Part shown: piece by piece, positions 31,395-40,700 of the stretch
How positions within the stretch are numbered: the stretch's first letter is position 1
Layout of the letters: each line of letters starts with the position of its first letter
Assembly: GCA_009602735.1 (NCBI GenBank)
Contig: WELA01000984.1
Span: 111,046-159,839 of the forward strand
DNA from: Mesotaenium endlicherianum
Taxonomy: Eukaryota > Streptophyta > Zygnematophyceae > Zygnematales > Mesotaeniaceae
Length of the DNA stretch: 48,794 bases
Reading direction: 5' to 3'
Position numbers and translations under genes: made by a program
The notes under the pieces: model-generated
The model's database searches: none
What the model saw: the letters and a program-made list of their open reading frames with translations, nothing else
What the model was told of the DNA's origin: nothing

Positions 31395-33111
31395 TTAGGA
31401 GGTGGAGTGGCAGGCTTCGTAGCTTGCTCCTCCGCTGATTTTAGGCTCGACGGCCTGCTTCCTAGGCTTTTTACCTTTTTCGATGGATCGTCGCCTCTCG
31501 TGTTGAGTGGGGTATGTCAGACGCCTCCGGATGGGCTGCCTCAAGAACCTTTCTTCATCTGCTGCAGTCCAGCTGGTCCCTGTTCCTCCCTCTTCATGTG
31601 GCGGGGGCGGGTTTGGCAAAGGCCACCCTGCTGGATCTGCTATAAGGTCAATTGTCCAACCCCACTTGTGCTCAATAGTAGTAATGCGCGCAACGGTCGT
31701 GCCAAATTCCTCCCTGGCTGGTGGCGTAATCGTCCATGCTTGTGTCAAAGACTGGGGTCTTTGAGCCGCAGCTAGTTGTGCGTATATAGCATTTTCTGCT
31801 GTCAAGCGGCTTATGGTGCTTCTCAGCTCTACCAATTCCCTTTCAGAAACTGCAGATGTCCTAGGAGCTGAACTGTCCTTCTCCCACGTTCTAGTGGATG
31901 AAGGACGCACCATGGGAATGTGAATTCCCAGTGCCATGGCTTTGCGAATCAAGTCATCCTCTCCTTCTCTCTGCAAAATCTCCAGGATAGGTTGTGGAGG
32001 CGGAGCCATGGTTCCTTTCGGAACCCCTTCTCTCTGAGCTGTTCCCCTATACTTGAGATAACGCATCAGCATCCGCCTGAAAGGTGCATTCCCTCCCGGG
32101 CCACCTTTCTTGGTCTGCTTGCGCGACCGCGAGGATTACCTTGTGTTGGTTCCACCTTAGCGATACAGGCAGCCACTTCCTGCGGCTGTTGTAGCTGATG
32201 GGGGGTAGCTTTTGGTGCTGGAAAACTGGCGGTTGGGGTGCTGGATGTAGGCGACCTCAGATCATTGTATAGATCTGATGGGCTGGGCCCCTCCATTATC
32301 AAGCGGTCGGCCACCCAGTCATCCGTCCTGAGCTCTTGTCGCTCCAACAGATCCAGCTCTGGGGTAGGAAAACGTGGAATTTCTTCTTGAATCTCCTCTT
32401 CATTGGTGACTGATAGGAGGTCGAACCCTGGAAGGTCTGGCATTTCTGCCTAATCTTCAACTGACTTCTCCACTCCAGGTGGTGGTGGCTCTTCATCATT
32501 ATCTGTGTTGAGCTTCGCCAAGTTGACAATGGCTGATTGCAACGTGCTTGCTGCCTTAGCCACTTCCTTTTTCTTGTGCTGTCGAGCGTCTGCTTCCAGC
32601 AGCTGCTCCATGATCTGCCTTGTAATGGATTCAGCTGTCTGACGGGCTGAACCCTGCTGTTGCCCCTTAGCCTGCGGCTCTGGGCTCATCAAGGCAGGTG
32701 TTGTAGACAATTTCTTGTCCAACTCCTCCTGGCGTTCTTCGAATATCACTTCAAGGCATATGGTCTTGGCAGACCCTCCAGAATCTCCTGAATTTTGGCT
32801 ACTCTCTTCAGCCCATTCACCAATATTGCACTGGCGTTCTCGCCCTAATACTTGATTTAGATAATATCCAATTTCTTCAGGCGTTGGCTTAGGGGCCTTC
32901 TTCTCAGACTCTTCTGACATGTCTTGTAACGGCGCTTGCTCTGGTGAAGACGATAGATACTTTTGGTTAGCTTCCCAGCTACTTGAGCTTTCCTGCCAGT
33001 AGTCTCCGTGCCCAGCTGCTCTTGGGCTGAGGTGGGTATCATACCGTGATCTGGTATCTTCTGGAGTCTCCTCACGCCTTGATGTTGTGGCTTCGGAAGG
33101 TGGGCTCCCAA
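31395..33111 (-). pseudogene. Spacer region of the element 2 polyprotein between methyltransferase and RT
   Basis: Minus-strand open segments at 32450-32920 and 32066-32443 lie in one frame, continuous with the methyltransferase frame. They are interrupted by TAG at 33116-33118 and 32450-32452. A frameshift near 32070 leads to the segment 31395-32072. Composition is Glu/Gln/Pro/Arg-rich with helical stretches (SERELVELRSTISRLTAEN). No enzyme motif is visible. It probably forms a disordered or coiled-coil linker and has a counterpart in the spacer of element 4. From 31265 to 31394 no feature is clear. Confidence 0.6.
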
Positions 33112-33115
33112 ATAT

Positions 33116-35284
33116 CTAGCTGTGAGTGGCGTTTCTCATAGGTGATGGGGTGTCCTGCGTATCGTCTTTTGTGCTTGGCAGCGGCGTTGCCTGCTCAGGC
33201 GCCTGGTCCCCCATGGGTGTATCCTCTCTTTCCAGAGATGCTTGTAATTCATCGGTCCGGTTATCGATCCGATCCAACAGATCCTGGCATCTCATCAATT
33301 CAGCCACCCTAGCTACCCTGAATGCTCTGTCTCTGGCAGCTTCCGCTGCGTCTCTTTGCAAATCGTATTCTTCTTGTTGCTGATGTGCCGTCCTGATAGC
33401 CCTTTGATTAGATGTTGGCACCACATGGACCCCAATTGTTACTGGTCTTGGCCTCGGCATAGGCTTGTCAGTGAAGGTCAACTGCTGCCACGTCATGATT
33501 GTTTCCACTAACCAAGTCATAAAGTGCTGCCCAGACATGTTGCTGAAAATCTTTGACCCTACAGCACCGGCTATATGCCGAGCTATGGTGTCAAGTATTC
33601 CAAGGTATTTGCCCTTCTCCACCGCAGTAGGCTCTTTCTAAACGGCGTCTCTTTCATGTATGTCTTTGACCATTCTTGGTCCACCTTCTATGAAGGCTCG
33701 AGATCTTGGATATGCTATGAAGGTTGGCAGTACCAACCTTGGCTGACCTAGTTCGTTGATGACACACTGTGGATAGGAATCCCTCCTAGTCACTAGTCTG
33801 GTATGCACCACCAGCGCCTCTTCCACTGTCAATGCCGTTGGTGATCGCCGTGTAATTTCCTCCATCTCTCTCAGGACCTCAATAGACATGCCGTTGGTCC
33901 AAAATATTCTGGCCCTATGGGATAAGCCTCCGTGCTTGGCGTCGTTGATTAGCACATGATGGCCCAAAGTGGAGTCAAAAATCAGCCATGGTTCTCCCGG
34001 CTTCATCTGCTTGTAATCCATTCCTGGATGCACATTCTCAATCACAAACACTGGTGGGTAGTAGTGCTGTCGTTCCCGCAGCATGCTGATGGTTTTTACC
34101 ATCCATCCCCAGTATTGTGCTCGTAGATCACTGAATCCCCTCCTGTTTCCAGCTTGAGAAACCGGTTGACAAGGAAATCCAGCAAAGATCCAGTCAATCC
34201 TGTAGCCATACAGGCCTTCAGGCTTCACATCAATAATGTTGCCTCCGGCGATGCGCTCGACATTGCTATATGCGGGCACCAACCCTTTAAAATGATGCAT
34301 TTGTCGCATCTGACTCATGACTTCTCTGAATGCTAGAAAAGCGTGGGCATCATTGTCCACATACAGGACTCTGGCCACCTGTATTCCTTGCTGGATCAAT
34401 GCTATGGTCCCAGACCCAAGTTCGGCAAATAATTCCAATACCACTACTCCCCTTTTGCGAAAAGGATCTTCCATCCTGACAATGCCTTGCGGCAGCGGCT
34501 CAACTCCAGGCATCAGATTTGCAATGGAGGTAACTGGGTAGGGTACTGGCAGCAACTCTTGCGGGCCGCGGTCCCTATTACTCAGAGTTTCCAGCTGCTT
34601 CATGATCCGAGGTTGCCATACCAAGGGTGTTGGCATGTTGATGCTCGTATAGCCTTCCTCTTCTTGCTTCATGATGTTGTCGCAGGCTTCTGGGTACCTG
34701 TCATTAACACAGCAGTCTAGCAGTCCGTAGTTTGCTTCTCCTGTGCAAACCATCTTCACATGAATTTCTCCTTCCGGCTGCCGATCTGTTGACCGGTAAG
34801 TCATCCTCTGATTCCGCAGATCAATGACCAAACCCAAGGGAATCAGTGCTTCTGTTCCAAAGAGAACATCATAGTTCTCTGCCTCCGTCACTGTGCACTC
34901 CATAAGTAGTGATGCCTCTTCAGGTTCCCCTGGATTTACTGTGTCTTTCACAGGCTTGCGGGTAATCCCACAAGACTTTGAGACTTGTCCTGAGGCAATT
35001 CTCAATTGGAAAGGACTCTCTTTTAGGTCCCTTGCCGTCAATCCTAGAGCTTTCACAGCTCGCTTTCCCAGGATGACTGGCTGTGCGCCTGTATTCAACA
35101 GAATGTTGGGAGCTGCCCAGTTGTTGAAGATTAATGCACCCTCCCTATTCTGCACTCTCACGGTGCTGAAATTGGTGAGCAATGAGGCGCTATTTGCACC
35201 TTCCTCAGCTATATCCAGCTGCTGTCTGGCTTCTTCAACCGTGAATGGGTAAGTGATATGCAAATCAGCGAGGTAAAGGAGCAT
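33116..35284 (-). pseudogene. Retropepsin fused to a cytosine-5 DNA methyltransferase, element 2
   Basis: The 548-residue frame starts at ATG 35284, overlapping the Gag stop. Residues 45-165 are a retropepsin; its active site reads LLNTGAQPVILG, with Asn64 in place of the catalytic Asp. Residues ~279-548 are a C5-methyltransferase: motif I VLELFAELGSG (282-292), motif II LYVDND, motif IV FAGFPCQPVSQAG with catalytic Cys372, motif VI FVIENV (414-419) and motif VIII HRARIFWTN. A TAG at 33638-33640 cuts the target-recognition end. The same frame continues with AVEKGKYLG and IAGAVGSKI, a likely motif X, then a charged helical tail to TAG at 33116. The PCQ, AG.R.G and D.R pattern resembles bacterial and phage enzymes as well as eukaryotic ones. 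The protease is probably dead and the methyltransferase truncated. Confidence 0.9.
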
Positions 35285-36575
35285 GCTGGATCCGGTGTTC
35301 CACCAGGGCCTTCAGCTTCTCCAGCGAAAAACGAAATGTCTTACGCGTCCCGGGCCTGGCTTGTCGTAGCTGCGAGATCTCATTTTCATCTAGAGTGATC
35401 CGGAAAGTCTGAGGAAGCTTCCCAGCATTCCTTGGCACCAGACGATTGTGATCTGCTTGCTCGGCAGCCGTTGCGTCCACAGCCATTTCAGGCATCAGCT
35501 TCTCGCCTTTGCAGACGGTCTTTTCTGCAAGATCTGCATCATAGTAGACATTGGGTGCGTTTAGTTTCGCAAATTGAGCTTTCAACTCAGCGATTTCTGC
35601 ACTCATAGCTTCATACTGCTGGTTACCCTTGGGGTTACCAGAGCCACCCTTTTCTTTCTTTTCTTTCTTGTCTGCCTCTTTCATGGCAACATTTGCCCAT
35701 GGCGGTTTTAAATTTGGGTTCTTAGACCAGCACTCATCTTCTGAATGTCCCTTCTTGCTGCAATGTGCACATATCTGCGCCTTGCTAGCAGATAGTTACT
35801 TAGCATCTAGGTACGGACAATCCCTCTTTTGATGTCTTGATTTCTCGCAATTCCAACAGCTCTTTGCTGTTTCAGCAATGTTGGCATGCTTAGCAAACTT
35901 ATTGAAAGACCCGCTCTTTTTCTTAAACTGAAAATTAGAGCTGTTGGCCTTAGGCGGAGAGGATTCCTCCCTCCTCTCAGGAGCCATAAGCGTCCTGGAA
36001 GCCTCTTTGTACCACACTTTACCTTCTTCGACATTGCGTGCTATTTCAGCCGCCTCGTCGATGTTCCAGTTAATCCCGTGCTTTGCGGACAGATGTGGCT
36101 TGACTTCACGATCTGTTTCCTTGCCCAAGCACAACAGAAACTTGTCAGCCACTATTTTGGGCTCGTATATGTTTGCCTTTTTGGCGAGGTCTACCAATCT
36201 AGATTTAACCTCCAGGACTGTCTCGTTCTTCTGACGAACAAAATGCACATAACGGTGCACCTTAAGACTGCGATCCTATGGGAATCGTGCTTCAAGTAAC
36301 TTAAAGAAACGGCACAGACAATGCTCGGAGTCTAGCTGGTCATCCCCACCCTCCATATCCTTACGACAGCTAGCCAAGGCTTGCGCATGGCTTGCCTCTG
36401 TCGTAGCGCTATCGCCTTGCTGACCATGAAGAGGTGCAGTTCTGCGTGTTACTTGTTCCTGAGCATTAGCAATCTTTACAGACAGTTCTGCACACACCTT
36501 TCGCAACTCTGCGACAGAGCTGGCATCATCGTTCTGAGTAGCAGCCCTTTGCTAACCCTCAGTGAGTTGCCTCAT
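35265..36575 (-). pseudogene. gag: Gag of element 2 (three in-frame stops)
   Basis: One frame runs from ATG 36575 to TGA 35265, broken by TAG at 36552-36554, TAG at 36276-36278 and TAA at 35796-35798. The N-terminus is helical. The capsid-like part reads YVHFVRQKNETVLEVKSRL and resembles element 4 Gag (HHFFRRKNETIRMLYRRL). Two CCHC zinc knuckles follow: CWNCEKSRHQKRDC near 35810-35865 and CAHCSKKGHSEDEC near 35735-35775. A Lys-rich segment and a C-terminal domain end at the overlap with the protease frame. The product would package the RNA. The stops make this copy non-functional. Confidence 0.85.
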
Positions 36576-36722
36576 TGAAAGGGGCAGAGTGCCCTAGTGG
36601 AAGCGTAGTGATTCACGAGGAAAAGAACTAGTTGCAATCATACTAAAGAGTGCAGCGGCATATCAATAAGAAAACTTGAGAAAATTACTTGACATTTTGA
36701 TTAGCAAGAAACCGCTCACAAA
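36576..36722 (-). other. Leader remnant of element 2
   Basis: About 150 bp upstream of Gag remain before the LTR of element 3. I see no primer-binding site. The rest of the leader and the 5' LTR are not in the window. Confidence 0.45.
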
Positions 36723-37318
36723 TGATGTAGGATGGAAGGCCTTGTCATTACAAACCCGTAGAAATTTACAGAAGTGAAAACTGATAAGAAACAAAGAAGT
36801 TATGCCTATTTAAAATTTTCTGCCTAAGTGCTCCTCCCTAGGAGGAAGCTACGGATTTTCCTAAGTGTTCGCCAAATCGTCCCTTCTAGAATATTTGTGA
36901 GTAAGCCAGATCAGTCTAATCTGACGTTTCGGGCCGAATTGACGTCCACATACATGCATCGACATTACTAGAATATTCTATCTCAGACGCGCTAGGCTAA
37001 ATTGAAACTTCTAGGTAAATCGACCTAGTCGACACTCAGCGTCAGCCGAACGCGAAGGTTCGAGTTTATTCTAACGGGCCAGATCGCTCAACGCTGTCGG
37101 TCAATCCGACGGTCGCGCTCACCGCGAATTAAGGACAGTCGTCAACCAACCTCAAAACCAATTAAACTTCAGAAATCCGTAACTCTCTCAATACTTGACC
37201 AAATTCGATGAACTTTATATCAAAATGACCACAAAACTGCACTCTACACTAATATATAATCAAAACATACTTTTATGAAACTCAAAAATGCACTTTATAA
37301 ACCTATGACCTTACATCA
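36723..37318 (-). repeat. 3' LTR of element 3
   Basis: On the minus strand the LTR begins TGATGTAAGG at 37318 and ends CCTACATCA at 36723, so the termini are inverted repeats of TGATGTA. It follows the tract CTTGAGGAGGGGGA directly. The interior is A+T-rich with no gene. Confidence 0.85.
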
Positions 37319-39657
37319 TCCCCCTCCTCAAGATGCGACGTCCTCGACGCATTCTGCAGATAACGTCTCAACTTACTCTTACAATGAGTCAAGTTGGCCT
37401 CTGGCTCCCAAGTGTTGTCGTCCGCATGGTAGCCTTTCCACTTGACCAGATACTCTTGGACAAATCGTTGACCTCGCTTGACTCGTCGATCGCCGACAAT
37501 CGCCTCCACTTCATACTCCAATACATCATCGATCTCGACCGGTGGTGGCGGTGTAGGTAGTCGTCCTGGATGTCCTTCATTCGGGTCAACGTATGGCCGT
37601 AGACAACTGACATGGAACACATCATGGATACGCCAGCCTGAAGGAAGTTCCAACTTGTAGGCCACTGGATTCACCTGCTTGAGCACTACAAAGGGACCTG
37701 TAAACCGTGCCCGCAGTTTCCTCTTGCCTGTGAAAGGTAGGTTCTCTGTTGACAAGTGTACTTTGTCGCCCACATGGAATGTCACTTCCCTCCGATGCTT
37801 GTTGGCATACTTGACCTGTTCCTCCTGTGCCTTCCGAATACACGTCTTTGCCATATNTGCCATATCCCATCTGCTCCATGAAAGCTTGTGTAGTAGGAAC
37901 CTGAGTCTCCTTGGCCCTCTCCAACAAGATGTTCCCTGGATGATATACTTCTTGTCCATAAACCATAGCAAATGGTGACTGCTTGGTCGATCCCTGCATG
38001 CTGTTGTTGTAGGCAAACTCCAATCCTGGCAGCTTCTTGTCCCACTCTAAAGGGTCCTCCATAGTGAAACTCCTGAGCACCTCTTGCAGAGTTCTGTTGA
38101 GCCTCTCACTCTGCCCGTCTGTCTGGGGTGATAGGAAGTGCTCATACTCAACTTGGTCCCCATCAAAGTAAACAATGACCGCCAGAAGTTGCTAGTAAAC
38201 CTTGGATCCCGATCTGAAACAATCACCTTCGGCAACCCATGTAGCCTGAAAATATGATCAAAGAATAGCCGTGCCACATCTGCTGCCGTAGAAGTCTCCT
38301 TCATGGGAATGAAGTGAGCCATCTTGCTGAGTCTGTCAGACACAACCCATACTGCATCGTGCCCTTGACCACTGACTGGTAACGATGTGATGAAGTCCAT
38401 AGCAATCTGCTCCCAAGGATACTCTGGAATAGGCAGGGGCCGCAATGTACCTCCCTTCTTTTGATTTGGTGTCTTGTTTCTCTGGCACGCATCGCAACTC
38501 CTGATCCACTCCTCGATGTCCTTGTCCATACTTCTCCAGTAGTATTCCCGCTTCAGCACGCTTCCCGTCTTCTTGCTTCCAAAGTGTCCAGCATATAAGC
38601 AGTCATGATGCTCCGCAAGTAGTAAGTCTCGTAGCTCCTTGATGTCAGGTACCACCACTCTGTTGAAATCACCATAATACCATATGCCGTCCTTCTTCTG
38701 CATACTCGCGTTGAACTCAGCTGCTCCACCATCAGCAAACTCGGGGTCCTCCTCATAACCTCTTTGAAGCTTCTCCTTGAAGTCCATATTCTCCTTGATG
38801 ATTGAGACAGCTGCAAGGTCACACCTCCTGGATAAAGCGTCTGCAGGGTTGATCTTCCCAGGTAAGTACTCAATCTTGTGGTCGAACTGTTGCAGAAACT
38901 CCATCCACCTTGCTTGTCTTGGTGTCAACGTCGGCTGCGTCATAAACTTCTCCAAGCTCTTGTGGTCGGTCTTGATGAACACCTTCCGTCCGTCCACATA
39001 ACATCGCCAAATCCTCAAAGCCTGGATAATAGCCAACATCTCTCGCTCGTGTGCTGCATAGTTCTGCTCCGCAGGACTCAACTTCCTGCTCTCATATGCC
39101 ACAGGCTGCAACCCTTTGCCCTGGTCCTGGAGAAGAATGGCCCCCACTGCAAAGTTTGATGCGTATGTGATGATGGTGAAAGGAAGCTCTGGACTGGCGG
39201 TTGCCAACACAGGTGCCTGTGTCAATAACTCCTTAATCCTCTCAAATGCTTGCTGCTCCTTGTCACCCCATAGCCACTTCTCCTGCTTCTTCAACATGTC
39301 CGTGAGCGGTGCACACACCTTGGCAAATCCTTCAATGAAACGTCGATAATAATTGGCCGTGCCGAGGAAACTCCTGAGTTGATGAATATCAGCAAGTACC
39401 GGCCAATCTCCGACTGCTTGCACCTTCTTCTGCTCCACCTTGACTCCTTCAGCTCCCACTATGTGTCCAAGAAACTCGACTTCCTTGAGACAGAAGTCGC
39501 ACTTGCTCATCTTCCCATATAACTTTTGATCTCTCAAGACCTCCAACACCTTCCTCAGATGTTCCACATGCTCTTCCAAGGTCTTTGAATAGATCAGGAT
39601 GTTGTCCACAAATACCACCACAAACTGGTCCAAGTAGGGTCTGAAGATACTTGTCAT
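37303..39657 (-). pseudogene. pol: Pol of element 3: RT palm, RNase H, integrase, chromodomain
   Basis: The frame begins inside RT; the catalytic pair reads FVDN, with Asn (codon 39601-39603) replacing the second Asp. RNase H shows ITYASNFAVGAILLQ and KTDHKSLEKF. Integrase shows HHDCLYAGHFGSKK, CDACQRNK, IAMDFITSLP and VSDRDPRFTS. A one-base loss in a C run near 38133 shifts the frame before the catalytic Glu, which lies in the next frame. Another frame change occurs around the ambiguous N at 37857 and may be an assembly error. The chromodomain (EYEVEAIVGDRRV, YLVKWKGYHADDNTWEPE) is at about 37345-37510. The final stop (TAG, 37303-37305) lies inside the 3' LTR. Confidence 0.9.
37319..37333 (-). 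other. Polypurine tract of element 3
   Basis: The minus strand reads CTTGAGGAGGGGGA immediately before the LTR start. The pol reading frame runs through it. Confidence 0.75.
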
Positions 39658-40646
39658 GATTTATTGAGTCGAGGTTGTCGTATAAAAACCAAGCTCCACA
39701 TGTGCGGAACATCAACCTAGGAAGGCCGACTTTGCATTGACTTTACGCATTTGTATGTTGACCTTTTCTTGATTTCCAAGTCACCAACGTGTAGCGCGTC
39801 GAAGCATCTTCCGAATGGCACCAATTTTGCGTCATTTGGTCAAGTATCGAGCGAGATAGGTGCGATCTAGTCCGCGTCACCTACCGGTCCCTAGCGGATC
39901 CTCACCAAAGGGCAATTTGTGTTTCAATGTGCACATTCTTGCCTATTCGTGACCCCCTAAAACCCCTAGCTTGTGCGCACAAATCCGCGAGCCCCTTAGC
40001 CTACATAAGCTTTGCATTTCCATAGTATATGTGCATCATTGAGGCTATAACTTGGTGACTGCATCACCTACTCCTAGAGGAAGCTTCCTCAATTTCCAGA
40101 TCCACTTTTGAGGCGCTATCTAGGTAGAATCACCCAAGGTAAGCTCGGCCAATGAGGGACACGTAGCATATCCTACGCACCTTGCTTTGATTGGTTTGAG
40201 TTATGCTTAGCCTATAGGAGTGCTAGTACATGCCTTGTACACATTAGTGGACATAGGAGAGCCTCCTAGAGTGACTACATGCATTGGATCCGCCGCATAC
40301 CCCGCCGGATTTCCAGGAGTATAAGTACTAGAGATGTCCCTAGAAGAGACATCTTTTAGAAGTCCATTATGCCAGGTGTAAGTAACAGAGATTATCAGTA
40401 AAGCTTACACTTTTATCTCTTGTGTTTTCAGGACCACTTAGTTACTCTCTTGTGAAAAGCAAGCCCTCCGGGCTTCCAGTCACTTGAAGAATTTCACAAG
40501 TGGTGAGCAAAGTCACAACTTAAGCCCTTGCCATAGGACTACTCTGAAGATCATGATGTGCTTCCAGTGATCTTTTGGGCCATACTTCATTAGTTGTTTT
40601 CCTACCAGATTACGGTCTTGAGGTGCTCACTCTGGAGAGTACACAT
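39657..40646 (+). repeat. LTR and leader of element 4 with promoter and possible intron
   Basis: The region is homologous, inverted, to 19187-21440. A TATA-like TATAAGTAC lies at 40320-40328. A splice-donor-like CAGGTGTAAGTAAC (about 40373) and an acceptor-like TGTTTTCAG ending at 40431 suggest a small intron in the leader. The LTR/leader boundary and a primer-binding site are not resolved. Confidence 0.6.
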
Positions 40647-40700
40647 TCCTTACTTCTAAAAGATCTCTCTTTGCCTGCAAGCAATAAGAACCTTCAGCGG

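Larger units (their letters stand above)
28238..36722 (-). mobile_element. Element 2: gypsy retrotransposon encoding a DNA methyltransferase and a PHD finger
   Basis: Read on the minus strand the order is Gag (36575-35265), protease and cytosine methyltransferase (35284 to about 33530), a long spacer (to 31395), RT, RNase H, integrase and PHD finger (to 28284), then the polypurine tract GAAAGGGAGGGG and LTR copy C. The 5' LTR is not seen because element 3 is inserted at 36723. Gag and pol overlap in different frames. Many in-frame stops, several frameshifts and altered catalytic residues show a dead copy of a once coherent element. Confidence 0.9.
36723..39656 (-). mobile_element. Element 3: 5'-truncated gypsy chromovirus
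   Basis: On the minus strand it contains the RT palm, RNase H, integrase and chromodomain, then a polypurine tract and a 596-bp 3' LTR. Everything upstream of the RT palm is missing because element 4 begins at 39657. It lies in the leader of element 2. Pol is damaged by frameshifts and a catalytic substitution. Confidence 0.9.
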
